Shown here one piece after another: positions 1 through 7,564 of a stretch of 19,605 nucleotides of DNA. Each line of letters starts with the position of its first letter. Position 1 is the stretch's first letter. The stretch is from positions 16,794 through 36,398 of the forward strand of contig PAMF01000030.1 of assembly GCA_002707185.1 (NCBI GenBank), given 5' to 3'. The notes beneath the pieces are model-generated. The model was not told where the DNA came from. It ran no database searches and saw only the letters and a list, made by a program, of their open reading frames with translations. The DNA is from Chloroflexota bacterium. GTDB lineage: Bacteria > Chloroflexota > Dehalococcoidia > UBA3495. The position numbers were made by a program, and so were the translations under genes.

Positions 1-42
1 GCGGTCCAAGGCTTTGCTCAAGCGGCTGATAAGTTTTTGTAG
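1..42 (+). CDS. C-terminal end of an unidentified protein (partial)
   Basis: An open frame runs from the first base of the window to a TAG stop at 40-42 and gives the 13-residue tail AVQGFAQAADKFL. A hairpin with a T-run follows 23 bases after the stop, as expected at the 3' end of a plus-strand gene, and this is the main reason to call it. The alanine-rich, helix-like tail is too short to assign to a family. The start and almost all of the gene lie outside the window. Confidence 0.35.
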   Translation, partial: AVQGFAQAADKFL

Positions 43-62
43 ACTCGAGTAGAGGTACCAAG

Positions 63-113
63 ATCAAGCGCCGACCTTACTAGTGGAATCACCATAAGAT
101 CGGCGCTTTTGAT
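63..113. terminator. Rho-independent terminator hairpin between convergent genes
   Basis: The arms AAGCGCCGA (66-74) and TCGGCGCTT (100-108) pair perfectly. Inside the loop, CTTA/TAAG and GTG/CAC can extend the fold. The plus strand ends in TTTT (107-110). The hairpin lies between the plus-strand stop at 42 and the minus-strand stop at 136, so it could serve both. The T-run is better for plus-strand transcripts. Confidence 0.75.
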
Positions 114-135
114 TAGAGAGAGATAGTCGCAGGTA

Positions 136-1257
136 CTAGACCGTTTCCTTTGAGGGTAGCTGGATAGTCGCAGTTCCTTTGGTTGTTTGTTCCCCTCGCT
201 GATTCTCACCCCATATTTCGAGATCGACGAGATTTTCTCCTTGTTCAACCCGTTTGCCCACTACTTTTCCTTTGCACCAAGTCGTGTCACCAACTACATT
301 AAAACGACGAAGTTCAACATACATCTTTTTAACGAATCCATCGTCTCCTGCCCAATTTGTTAGAAGATGGCCCATCCAACAACAACGCTGGCAACCGTAA
401 TCGTATGCACCCGGTAGTCCCGCACTTTCAGCAGCTTCTTGTATATCATGAACTCGGATTATTGCTTCTTGTGCTCCTGTACTAGGATCGGTGAAGCCCC
501 AGGATGGATGTCTAAGCATTTCCTTCAGCTGGATTCCATGGGATATCCCGCCGATACAGCCTGCTACAAAAGCAGTGATATCACCGTGACTCATCGGCCC
601 CTTCACGACGGGTTTCATGTCGTCCCCTACGTTCACATCTTCCCACCATCTTGGATTACTACCTCTTATTTCCTCTCCAAGTACGGCTTCTTGGATGGTT
701 TCTATTTCTGCCCTGGTGTATTGGTAAGGTTCAAACGAGTATTTCTGGCGTTCTTTGGCAGCGCTGCGCTCTGCTCTTATTTGCCATCCTCTCGTCTTAG
801 CTAGTTCCTCTCCCCGTTGATTGAAATACCGTGTCACACTAGATTGTATCAATATCGTCCCTGCGAATTCGCTCTTTTTTTCTTCCAACCCGGTAAATTG
901 TTCTTGGACTGAGATTTGGTCGTCTAGATAGATTGGCCTGTACCATTCCCAGTCGTTGCCTGCGTGGAAACCATGAACTCCAGGTAAGCCGCCGGTTCTC
1001 CCAGAACACCAATACACGCTGTAGAGGAAGCAAGGAGGGGCTATAAGAGTTCCGAATTTAGTCTGTTGCGCATAGCTTCTGTCCCAATATAGTGGGTTAG
1101 TATCACCTATGCCCTGGCAGAAGTGTCTAATCGCGCTGCGAGAGGCGTCTTCGTTGAATAATCCAACACCGTATTGGCGGGGCCTGTTAAAACTACCAAG
1201 CCGATTTCTTAGCCGTGCGATATCTTCGGTTGTTATCTTTCCTGATTCTAATACCAT
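136..1257 (-). CDS. FAS1-like / MaoC-type double-hotdog acyl-CoA dehydratase (hydratase)
   Basis: A 373-residue protein with the two-hotdog layout of the FAS1-like dehydratase / MaoC group, whose members reversibly hydrate enoyl-CoA thioesters. The first hotdog (about residues 10-160) carries the family signature GDTNPLYWD (51-59) followed by FGTLIAPPCF (68-77). The second (about 205-368) has GPMSHGDITAF (220-230) and a strand pattern ending in RRFNVVGDTTWCKGKV. The His of the R-hydratase motif D-x-N-P-x-H is Tyr57 here, and the second domain has no such motif, so the exact catalytic residues are uncertain. It is the last gene of the minus-strand block, 36 bases after the SDR gene; TGGAG lies upstream of the ATG. 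The likely role is hydration of the enoyl-CoA formed or used by the upstream CoA-transferase and SDR. Mesaconyl-CoA hydratase of Chloroflexus is a MaoC-type relative by family, but substrate identity is inference. Confidence 0.85.
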   Translation of the reverse strand: MVLESGKITTEDIARLRNRLGSFNRPRQYGVGLFNEDASRSAIRHFCQGIGDTNPLYWDRSYAQQTKFGTLIAPPCFLYSVYWCSGRTGGLPGVHGFHAGNDWEWYRPIYLDDQISVQEQFTGLEEKKSEFAGTILIQSSVTRYFNQRGEELAKTRGWQIRAERSAAKERQKYSFEPYQYTRAEIETIQEAVLGEEIRGSNPRWWEDVNVGDDMKPVVKGPMSHGDITAFVAGCIGGISHGIQLKEMLRHPSWGFTDPSTGAQEAIIRVHDIQEAAESAGLPGAYDYGCQRCCWMGHLLTNWAGDDGFVKKMYVELRRFNVVGDTTWCKGKVVGKRVEQGENLVDLEIWGENQRGEQTTKGTATIQLPSKETV

Positions 1258-1293
1258 AAATTAACTCCAATATTTGATGTTGTGTATATCGAA

Positions 1294-2055
1294 TTACTGT
1301 GCTACGTATCCGCCATCTACCGTCATTGTGTGACCGGTTACAAACGAGGCTGCATCGGAAGACAACCAGACGACAGTGTCTGCGATTTCTTCCGGAGTCC
1401 CTAGCCTGCCCAAAGGATGGCGGCTGATAATTCTTTCTGCATTATCTGGGTCCAGTAGAGCGCCCTGTTCGGTCATCGGGGTACGTATATAACCAGGACA
1501 AACTGCATTTACTCGAATGTTAGATGGAGCGTATTGTACCGCAGCGTTTTTAGTTAATCCTACCACCCCATGTTTAGAGGCTCCATATGACGGTGATCGG
1601 GATCCTCCTACTAAACCCATTATGGAGGCGGTATTTACGATCGAACCACCACCTTGTTTCAGCATTTGGATAATCTCGTATTTCAGGCATAACCAAACGC
1701 CTTTGAGATTAATGTTAATTACCTTATCCCAATCGTCTTCTGAATATTCATGGATTAATCCGGATCCTCCCGAAACTCCTGCGTTGTTGAACGAGCAGTC
1801 TAACCGTCCGTAATGCCTGATAGCTGAGCTAATTAAATTTTCTACATGGTCTGACCGTGATACATCTGCATGGACGAATAAACTTTCTCCACCCATATCT
1901 TTGATCAACGAAGTGGTTTCTTCGCCACCCTCCGAACGAACATCGGAGACCACTACTTTAGATCCCTCCTTAGCGAACGCTAGAGCCGTTGCTCTCCCGA
2001 TACCTGATGCTGCACCGGTAACTAGAGAAACCTTGTTGTGAAGATTATTAGGCAT
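1294..2055 (-). CDS. SDR family NAD(P)-dependent oxidoreductase
   Basis: A 253-residue classical short-chain dehydrogenase/reductase, of normal length for the family. The Rossmann signature TGAASGIG (13-20), the structural NNAG (90-93), the catalytic Ser144, and Tyr157-x-x-x-Lys161 (SYGASK) are all intact. Asp38 at the end of the second strand favours NAD over NADP. The C-terminal stretch SFVTGHTMTVDGG is the usual end of the 3-oxoacyl-ACP reductase-like subgroup. The substrate is not readable from sequence; between a CoA-transferase pair and a hotdog hydratase, a 3-hydroxyacyl-CoA or other secondary alcohol is a reasonable guess. The start is well supported: a perfect AGGAGG (2061-2066 on the minus strand) precedes the ATG by five bases. 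The MFS gene ends 64 bases upstream. Confidence 0.92.
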   Translation of the reverse strand: MPNNLHNKVSLVTGAASGIGRATALAFAKEGSKVVVSDVRSEGGEETTSLIKDMGGESLFVHADVSRSDHVENLISSAIRHYGRLDCSFNNAGVSGGSGLIHEYSEDDWDKVININLKGVWLCLKYEIIQMLKQGGGSIVNTASIMGLVGGSRSPSYGASKHGVVGLTKNAAVQYAPSNIRVNAVCPGYIRTPMTEQGALLDPDNAERIISRHPLGRLGTPEEIADTVVWLSSDAASFVTGHTMTVDGGYVAQ

Positions 2056-2119
2056 TGTTGCCTCCTATCTTGGCTTTTACGATCGTCCGAGATGTACCAA
2101 CATATTTGGTCCTCTCTAA

Positions 2120-3469
2120 TTAGTTAACTGTTAAAGCTTGCTGCATTATAATGAGTCTTTCCGGAATGCGCGGCTTAGGGATAGTCCAATAAAAGAATGT
2201 CGCTAATATATATAAACAAGCCAGTGGGATTAACGCCCAGTAATAGCTGCCGCTGTAATCAAAAATTAATCCCATCCAGACTGGAGTACTCATAGACATG
2301 AATTGATCCGGTAGGTGCTGCCAGCCTCGTAATGTTGCAAAACTTCTCCTGCCAAAATAATCACCCATGATCGCCCATGCTAGAGGATTCGCGCCTTCGG
2401 CTAACGACATTAGTACGGCAAAGAGTCCCAGTTGCCAAAGGTTTCCGCTATGGTTGAGAAGGATGATTAAGGATAATGCTCCCGAAAACATACAACAGGC
2501 GCTTAATTTTTGTTTAGAGATCTTATCACCTAGCCATCCGATGCTTGGATTAAAAACTATTGTACTGAATGCTAGGATAGTAACAAATGCTGAGGCAATT
2601 ACGAGGTTCGTTTCTTCGCTGCGATTATTACTAGATAGGAACCATATCATCACAGGCGCTAACAGGAAACTCATGCCCGAGTGTACGGTATTTCGCAATC
2701 CAACTGAGAGTACTATGAGCCAATATGTCGGGGTGGTCATAGCTTCTCTTGCCGTGTAATCTAATTCTGGGGGTGGTCGACGTTCTCGTACTGGTTGATC
2801 TGAACTTTCGGCCGGGTTCTCAGCTTCTGGGAGTTCTCCATCGGGGAGTAAACCCATACTTTCCGGATTATCGCGCATAAATATTGAAAGCGGACAGATT
2901 ATACCTATAATGATCACCCCAGCGGCAAATACAACCGGCCTCCATCCAAAGGTGATAACCAGAGGTGCGATTAGTAGCGCCATAGATCCGCCGAGACCGT
3001 TGCCCACTGAAACTATGGACATAGCGAGACCACGTTTTCTACGGAACCATCGGGTTACTGCGGTTACAGATGCGTTGTTGTATCCTGATCTAAATCCTAC
3101 TGACATGAGGCCAACAAATACTAGGAGGAAGAAAGTATAGTTCCTGACGAACGCTAGCAAGATAAACCCTAAACCAGATAGGATTGCACCTAATGCCAGC
3201 ATTGTTCTCGGGCCCCAGCGGTCGGTAAGATATCCTACAATAGGGCCCTGGATGCCTCCTACTAGCCTCCCCAACATATCGGCAATGGAAATTGCTGCTA
3301 CTCCGATTGCTAACTCTTTTCGAATAGGAACCACGAAAATAGTAAAACCACGGTTGAAACTACCATGCTTCAATCCGTCTGCAATTACACTTACGGCTAC
3401 TATCCACCATCCGAAGAAAATCTTTCGAGAGGGCTTAGTGGGTGGTTGTTCAGGCTGATTAATTATCAA
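2120..3469 (-). CDS. MFS transporter, 12 membrane segments (copy nearer the operon's 3' end)
   Basis: A 449-residue major facilitator superfamily permease. Twelve hydrophobic segments can be counted, with the conserved loop 2-3 motif G-Y-L-T-D-R-W-G-P-R (79-88). The charged central loop (about 200-250) is rich in Glu and Pro, as between the N- and C-terminal halves of MFS proteins. It probably moves a small organic acid or related solute across the inner membrane; the overall pattern resembles the monocarboxylate / oxalate-formate antiporter type, but the substrate is unknown. The start appears to be TTG at 3467-3469: an in-frame TGA lies nine bases further upstream and there is no in-frame ATG or GTG before the first membrane segment. 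No good Shine-Dalgarno sequence is visible. The gene lies 66 bases after CoA-transferase A. It is clearly different in sequence from the other MFS gene at 7565-8905. Confidence 0.9.
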   Translation of the reverse strand: MIINQPEQPPTKPSRKIFFGWWIVAVSVIADGLKHGSFNRGFTIFVVPIRKELAIGVAAISIADMLGRLVGGIQGPIVGYLTDRWGPRTMLALGAILSGLGFILLAFVRNYTFFLLVFVGLMSVGFRSGYNNASVTAVTRWFRRKRGLAMSIVSVGNGLGGSMALLIAPLVITFGWRPVVFAAGVIIIGIICPLSIFMRDNPESMGLLPDGELPEAENPAESSDQPVRERRPPPELDYTAREAMTTPTYWLIVLSVGLRNTVHSGMSFLLAPVMIWFLSSNNRSEETNLVIASAFVTILAFSTIVFNPSIGWLGDKISKQKLSACCMFSGALSLIILLNHSGNLWQLGLFAVLMSLAEGANPLAWAIMGDYFGRRSFATLRGWQHLPDQFMSMSTPVWMGLIFDYSGSYYWALIPLACLYILATFFYWTIPKPRIPERLIIMQQALTVN

Positions 3470-3535
3470 TAGTTTTCAATGGGTTCGTTACCTGACTTTA
3501 TTGGGTCATACGTACATGCAATAAATATTCGCCGA

Positions 3536-4777
3536 CTAGTATACAACACTCTCTGACTCTAATTGACTTAAATGTTCGGGAGTTAACCCTAGAAGATCAC
3601 TTAATATGTAGCTGTTGTGTTGTCCCAGGGTAGGGGCTGGATTATCTACCCGACCCGGGGTTTCGCTGAATCTCCATGGAACGCCGTATATCCATTCAGA
3701 TCCTATCTCTGGGTGATCAATGTCAACGTAAAATTGTCTTTCACTAAGATGCGGATCTGAGAACTGGTCGGCTATGTTCATAACAGGCATTGCGGCTAAT
3801 CCATGTGATTGCATTAAGTCTGTTATTTCGGATGCAGAGTGTTGGCGTGTCCATCCCGAGACATGATTTTTCAAATCGTTAACGTTATTTAATCTGCTTA
3901 TATGATTTGAAAAGTTGGGTGAATCAATCCATTGGGGAGAGCCGATAGCGATAATAAAAGAAGCCCATTCGGAGTCAGTTTGTACGGATAGTGCTACCCA
4001 CTCATCATCATCTTTACACGGGAAATTATCATGAATGCAGAACTCGAGGTCCAGATTGCCAGATGGTTTGGGGATATCATTCGTCATTTGGTAACCTAAA
4101 ATGGCTTCGCCCAACATGGAAGTGGTAGCCTCAAGCTGGGAAACTTCTATTGATTGACCGCGTCCGGACTGATTGCGATATTTTACCGCTGCTACCGCAG
4201 CAAGGGCAGCGTGCATAGCCGCTACTGCGTCACTCCACGGCGCTTGTAATTCGCCGACAAGCGGGTCATCTGTATTGTATCCGACTAGGCTCATGAATCC
4301 GGACAAGGCTTGGATGATGGGGGCATATGCCAGTATGTCTCGCAATGGTCCGGTTTCGCCAACTGATGGCATTGAAACGCATATTATGTCCGGTTTAAGC
4401 GACTTTAAGTTCGAATAATTTAAACCTAATCGATCTAATACTCCTGGCGAATAATTATTCATTACCAAGTCGCTTTGGGCGATCAATTGTTGGATAAGGT
4501 GTATCCCTTGTTCAGTTTTAAGGTTAAGGGTGATACTCAGCTTGTTTCGGTTAATTCCGTGAAACACCGGTTGTAATTCTGGCCATAATCCGCGATCACC
4601 TTCAGCAAATTCATCACCGATAATTGGGCGACCTAAGCGGAGCCCATCTAGCCGCGTTCGGGTCTCGATTTTAATTACTTCCGCTCCCAAGTCGCCTAAA
4701 AGTTGTGCAGCCATGGGTCCTGCCCAGGCTGTTCCGAAATCAATTACCCGGAGATTGGATAATGGTAAAGATGACAT
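3536..4777 (-). CDS. CaiB/BaiF (family III) CoA-transferase, subunit with catalytic Asp
   Basis: A 413-residue family III CoA-transferase, close to the usual 400. Family signatures are the N-terminal VIDFGTAWAGPMAAQLLGDLGAEVIKIE region (11-38), the NLKTEQG segment, and NNYSPGVLDRLGL (107-119). Asp183 in PWSDAVAAMHAALA aligns with the nucleophilic aspartate that forms the acyl-CoA anhydride intermediate in formyl-CoA transferase. SGRGQSIEVSQLEA follows at the expected distance. The protein probably transfers CoA between carboxylic acids. Its ATG lies one base after the TAA of the second CoA-transferase gene, so the two are translationally coupled and probably form one enzyme, as in SmtAB of Chloroflexus or BbsEF. 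The substrate is not determined; the nearby hydratase and SDR suggest a short organic acid. Confidence 0.92.
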   Translation of the reverse strand: MSSLPLSNLRVIDFGTAWAGPMAAQLLGDLGAEVIKIETRTRLDGLRLGRPIIGDEFAEGDRGLWPELQPVFHGINRNKLSITLNLKTEQGIHLIQQLIAQSDLVMNNYSPGVLDRLGLNYSNLKSLKPDIICVSMPSVGETGPLRDILAYAPIIQALSGFMSLVGYNTDDPLVGELQAPWSDAVAAMHAALAAVAAVKYRNQSGRGQSIEVSQLEATTSMLGEAILGYQMTNDIPKPSGNLDLEFCIHDNFPCKDDDEWVALSVQTDSEWASFIIAIGSPQWIDSPNFSNHISRLNNVNDLKNHVSGWTRQHSASEITDLMQSHGLAAMPVMNIADQFSDPHLSERQFYVDIDHPEIGSEWIYGVPWRFSETPGRVDNPAPTLGQHNSYILSDLLGLTPEHLSQLESESVVY

Positions 4778-4778
4778 G

Positions 4779-6011
4779 TTAGATAATCCCTGATTTACTG
4801 AGATCTAGGTACTCTGAGTTGGTTACCCCGAGTTCATTACACAGGATCTCTCTTGTGTGTTGCCCTAAATGAGGTGCTGGTCTTACAAATTTAGGAGGGG
4901 ATTCGGAGAGGCGGTAAGGGAATCCCGGATACCGCAGGGATTTAGATTCCTCATGGCTGACCTCTTGGAAAAATTCGCGAGAGTTAAGTTGTTGGTTCGT
5001 AAGCACCTCATCGAAAGTTAAGACTGGAACGCAGGGGATACGGTTCTCAAGACATAATTGGAGAATTTCTTCTTTAGTGTGATCCATGAACCAAGGAGCT
5101 ATTAAATTTTCTGCTTCCTCAGGATATTGATCACTCATGGCTCTTCGATCGCGATATCGTGGCTCTTGAGTCCATGCCGGATTCTCTAATAGTGTTAAAA
5201 AACGCTGGTATTGCTCTAATTGCGGGGCGTCTATACAAATGTAGCCGTCCTTACAGGGAAGGACACAGTTAGGAAACAAACCGAGTCTCATTCTATTTCC
5301 CGATCGAAAGCCAGGGATGCCCCTGTAGATGTACGTAGGTAGATGGTATCCAGTCAATAAAGTGCCCATAACTTGGGATTCGGCTATATCAACATGTTGG
5401 CCTAGCCCTGTAAAGTCCTTGCCCAAGAGGGCGACAATGGTCGCGAACGCGGCTCCAACCCCGGCGAAATAACTAGCTTGATGTAAAGGTGTCTGAAGGG
5501 GTTCTCTTCCCGGGAAACCAGTTCCATAACTGAGACCACCTAACGCACTTACGGTTAAGTTATTACCTTTATATTGAGAATAAGGCCCAGTACGCCCGTA
5601 GGGAGTAATGGAAGTTACTACAAGATTTGGATATTTACGGTTCAGGGAATGGTAGTCAATCCCGGTCTCCCGTATATCTTCGTAAGGCTGGTTTTCTAGA
5701 AAAACATCTGCAGTCGCGAGGAGGCGATCAAATAGCTCAAACCCTTTCGGTTGATCTAAGTCGATTGTGATCCCTCGTTTATTAAGGTTGGCGAACAAGA
5801 ATAATCCACTTTGCTCTGGATCTGGGATCTTATCTGGAAACGGGCCTGATGATCGGCTGGCATCTCCAGATCTGGGAGGTTCTATTTTAATTACATCCGC
5901 TCCCAAGTCTCCCAATAGTTTTCCGCAGAAGGGTGCGGATACGGATGACCCCCATTCGACTACACGTATGTTCTCTAGTGCGGCCGGTAGAGGTAAGCTC
6001 TCTTTATTCAT
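4779..6011 (-). CDS. CaiB/BaiF (family III) CoA-transferase, subunit lacking the usual catalytic Asp
   Basis: A 410-residue family III CoA-transferase. It has the N-terminal WGSSVSAPFCGKLLGDLGADVIKIEPP region (20-46), NKRGITIDLDQPKG (77-90), and TGLGQHVDIAESQ (201-213). At the position of the nucleophilic Asp, the aligned stretch reads HQASYFAGVGAA (177-188), placing Ser180 where Asp is expected. The substitution may mean a structural or substrate-binding partner rather than an independent enzyme; related family members with a Q-x-x-Y-x-AG pattern here are common, so this is a subfamily trait rather than damage. The gene precedes the Asp-containing paralogue by one base. The first ATG (6009-6011) has no strong Shine-Dalgarno sequence. 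A nine-codon leader frame (ATGAAGTCT... ending in ATGAATAA) overlaps the start, which may be chance. Confidence 0.9.
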   Translation of the reverse strand: MNKESLPLPAALENIRVVEWGSSVSAPFCGKLLGDLGADVIKIEPPRSGDASRSSGPFPDKIPDPEQSGLFLFANLNKRGITIDLDQPKGFELFDRLLATADVFLENQPYEDIRETGIDYHSLNRKYPNLVVTSITPYGRTGPYSQYKGNNLTVSALGGLSYGTGFPGREPLQTPLHQASYFAGVGAAFATIVALLGKDFTGLGQHVDIAESQVMGTLLTGYHLPTYIYRGIPGFRSGNRMRLGLFPNCVLPCKDGYICIDAPQLEQYQRFLTLLENPAWTQEPRYRDRRAMSDQYPEEAENLIAPWFMDHTKEEILQLCLENRIPCVPVLTFDEVLTNQQLNSREFFQEVSHEESKSLRYPGFPYRLSESPPKFVRPAPHLGQHTREILCNELGVTNSEYLDLSKSGII

Positions 6012-6086
6012 TGGCTTCGCGACGAGACTTCATGAGATTAGCTAAAATTGAGTTTAAGTAAACATAGCTGAGGTCCCGTCATTAAT

Positions 6087-7511
6087 TTAGCATCCAGGCT
6101 TATTAGCTATCTCCGGATTTAATTTACGGGAAACAAATTTACCGCTCCCGAGGTTGGTCTTCAATTCCCCATTTTCTACAGCGACTGTGCCCCTTAAGAT
6201 AGTCATTACAGGCCATCCTTCGACAGGGAACCCTTCCCAAATGCTGTAGTCACTGATATGAAAATCATTCATAACTAGAGGTCGTTTAAAACTCGGATCA
6301 ATCAATACTATGTCTGCATCACTTCCGGGGGCCAAGACGCCTTTCTGAGGATAAAGACCCATAATCTTGGCGGCGTTGGTTGACGTGATGTCTACAAATC
6401 TTTGTAAGGACATGCCCCGTTTAGAAACACCTTCGCTGTAGGTGATTCCAACACGAGTTTCTGCGCCGTTATGCCCTCCTGTGACATCTCTTACTGTTTT
6501 CCCCTGAATTTTGAGATCCCATGACGTACAGTATTCATCAGTAGCCATGGTATGTAGTCCTCCGGCTACGATGCCGTTCCATAGCGATTGTCTATCCTCT
6601 TCCGATTTTAAAGAAGGATAAGTATGATATTTCATTCCGTTCTCCTCCTTGTAATTCTCGGCGTTGAAACAGCAATAATTATGCAAGGTCTCCCCGTAGA
6701 TAGGCATGCCCTTGGCTCGAGATTCTCCTATAGCTTGGATTCCCTCTTTTGCGCTCACATGTACGAAATAGACAGGAGAACCAGTCCATTCGGACACTCT
6801 GAGAACTCTTCGGAAGGAAACATCCTCGGATTCATTGCTATGTACAAGATGCATGTTCCACCATTCGTTTTGTTCTTCTACTGCTAATTTTTCGTACATA
6901 TGCTGGACCATATCATCATCTTCGGAATGAACAAGAAGCATTGCATTGCGGCGTTGAATTTCTTCCATTAAATCATGCAAATGTCCCATCCGAACCATAC
7001 GTGGCTCGCCTGATAATTCGGGAGGCCGGATGTTAGTGGTAAATATTTTAACGGAAGCAAATCCGTCTTCTATATGTTCATGTAATGATTCTAGGGTCGG
7101 TCTTGACAGTTCTCCCAATAACATGAGGTGGTGAGCATAATCTGCGTAGGACTTCCCCTGCCAGACAGAGGTTCGTTCTTGGATTGCTTGGTTGATATTA
7201 ATTCCAGGATATTGGATTGCAAAATCCATTAGTGTGGTGGTCCCGCCAAACAACGCTGCCCTGCTGACTTGTTCAGGTGGTGCCGTCGTTAAATTACCCG
7301 GTCCCATAATGGGCGCAGCGATATGGGCATGTGGTTCGATGCCACCTGGCACAACGATTTTCCCTGTGGCGTCTATAGTACGCCCGACCTCATCATTTAG
7401 TGTGCCAGGGGCCGCGATCGCAACGATCTTGTCACCCTGTACAGCTACATCCCAATTACCTACTCCCCAAGGCGTGACTACTTCTCCACCTTTTATGATC
7501 AAATCTAACAT
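6087..7511 (-). CDS. Dihydropyrimidinase / hydantoinase-like metal-dependent amidohydrolase
   Basis: A 474-residue cyclic amidohydrolase with the D-hydantoinase/dihydropyrimidinase layout: a small beta domain split between the ends and a TIM barrel between them. The dinuclear metal site is complete: His61-x-His63 (PGGIEPHAHI), the lysine to be carboxylated, Lys155 (SVKIF), His195 (LLVHSEDD), His251 (YFVHVSAKEG) and Asp325 (MATDEYC). The family reaction is hydrolytic opening of a cyclic amide or imide such as a hydantoin or dihydropyrimidine. Two substrate-site positions differ: the residue five after the lysine, normally Tyr in D-hydantoinase, is Asn160, and the usual SDHCP is TDEYC. The true substrate is therefore open. 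A GAGAGGTGA ribosome site precedes the ATG. It is the second gene of the block, 53 bases after the MFS gene and 75 before the CoA-transferases. Confidence 0.9.
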   Translation of the reverse strand: MLDLIIKGGEVVTPWGVGNWDVAVQGDKIVAIAAPGTLNDEVGRTIDATGKIVVPGGIEPHAHIAAPIMGPGNLTTAPPEQVSRAALFGGTTTLMDFAIQYPGININQAIQERTSVWQGKSYADYAHHLMLLGELSRPTLESLHEHIEDGFASVKIFTTNIRPPELSGEPRMVRMGHLHDLMEEIQRRNAMLLVHSEDDDMVQHMYEKLAVEEQNEWWNMHLVHSNESEDVSFRRVLRVSEWTGSPVYFVHVSAKEGIQAIGESRAKGMPIYGETLHNYCCFNAENYKEENGMKYHTYPSLKSEEDRQSLWNGIVAGGLHTMATDEYCTSWDLKIQGKTVRDVTGGHNGAETRVGITYSEGVSKRGMSLQRFVDITSTNAAKIMGLYPQKGVLAPGSDADIVLIDPSFKRPLVMNDFHISDYSIWEGFPVEGWPVMTILRGTVAVENGELKTNLGSGKFVSRKLNPEIANKPGC

Positions 7512-7564
7512 TTATCACCTCTCAATTGTGTAATTAAGGATCTAGTTAACTGATGTCGTATGTA

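Noticed and set aside
439..804. Plus-strand open frame of 121 codons
   Set aside because: It lies inside the MaoC-type gene on the opposite strand, has no ribosome site and its translation is rich in Cys and aromatic residues without a family pattern.
5995..6035. Nine-codon leader frame overlapping the start of CoA-transferase B
   Set aside because: It has no ribosome site and no attenuator-like structure; likely chance.
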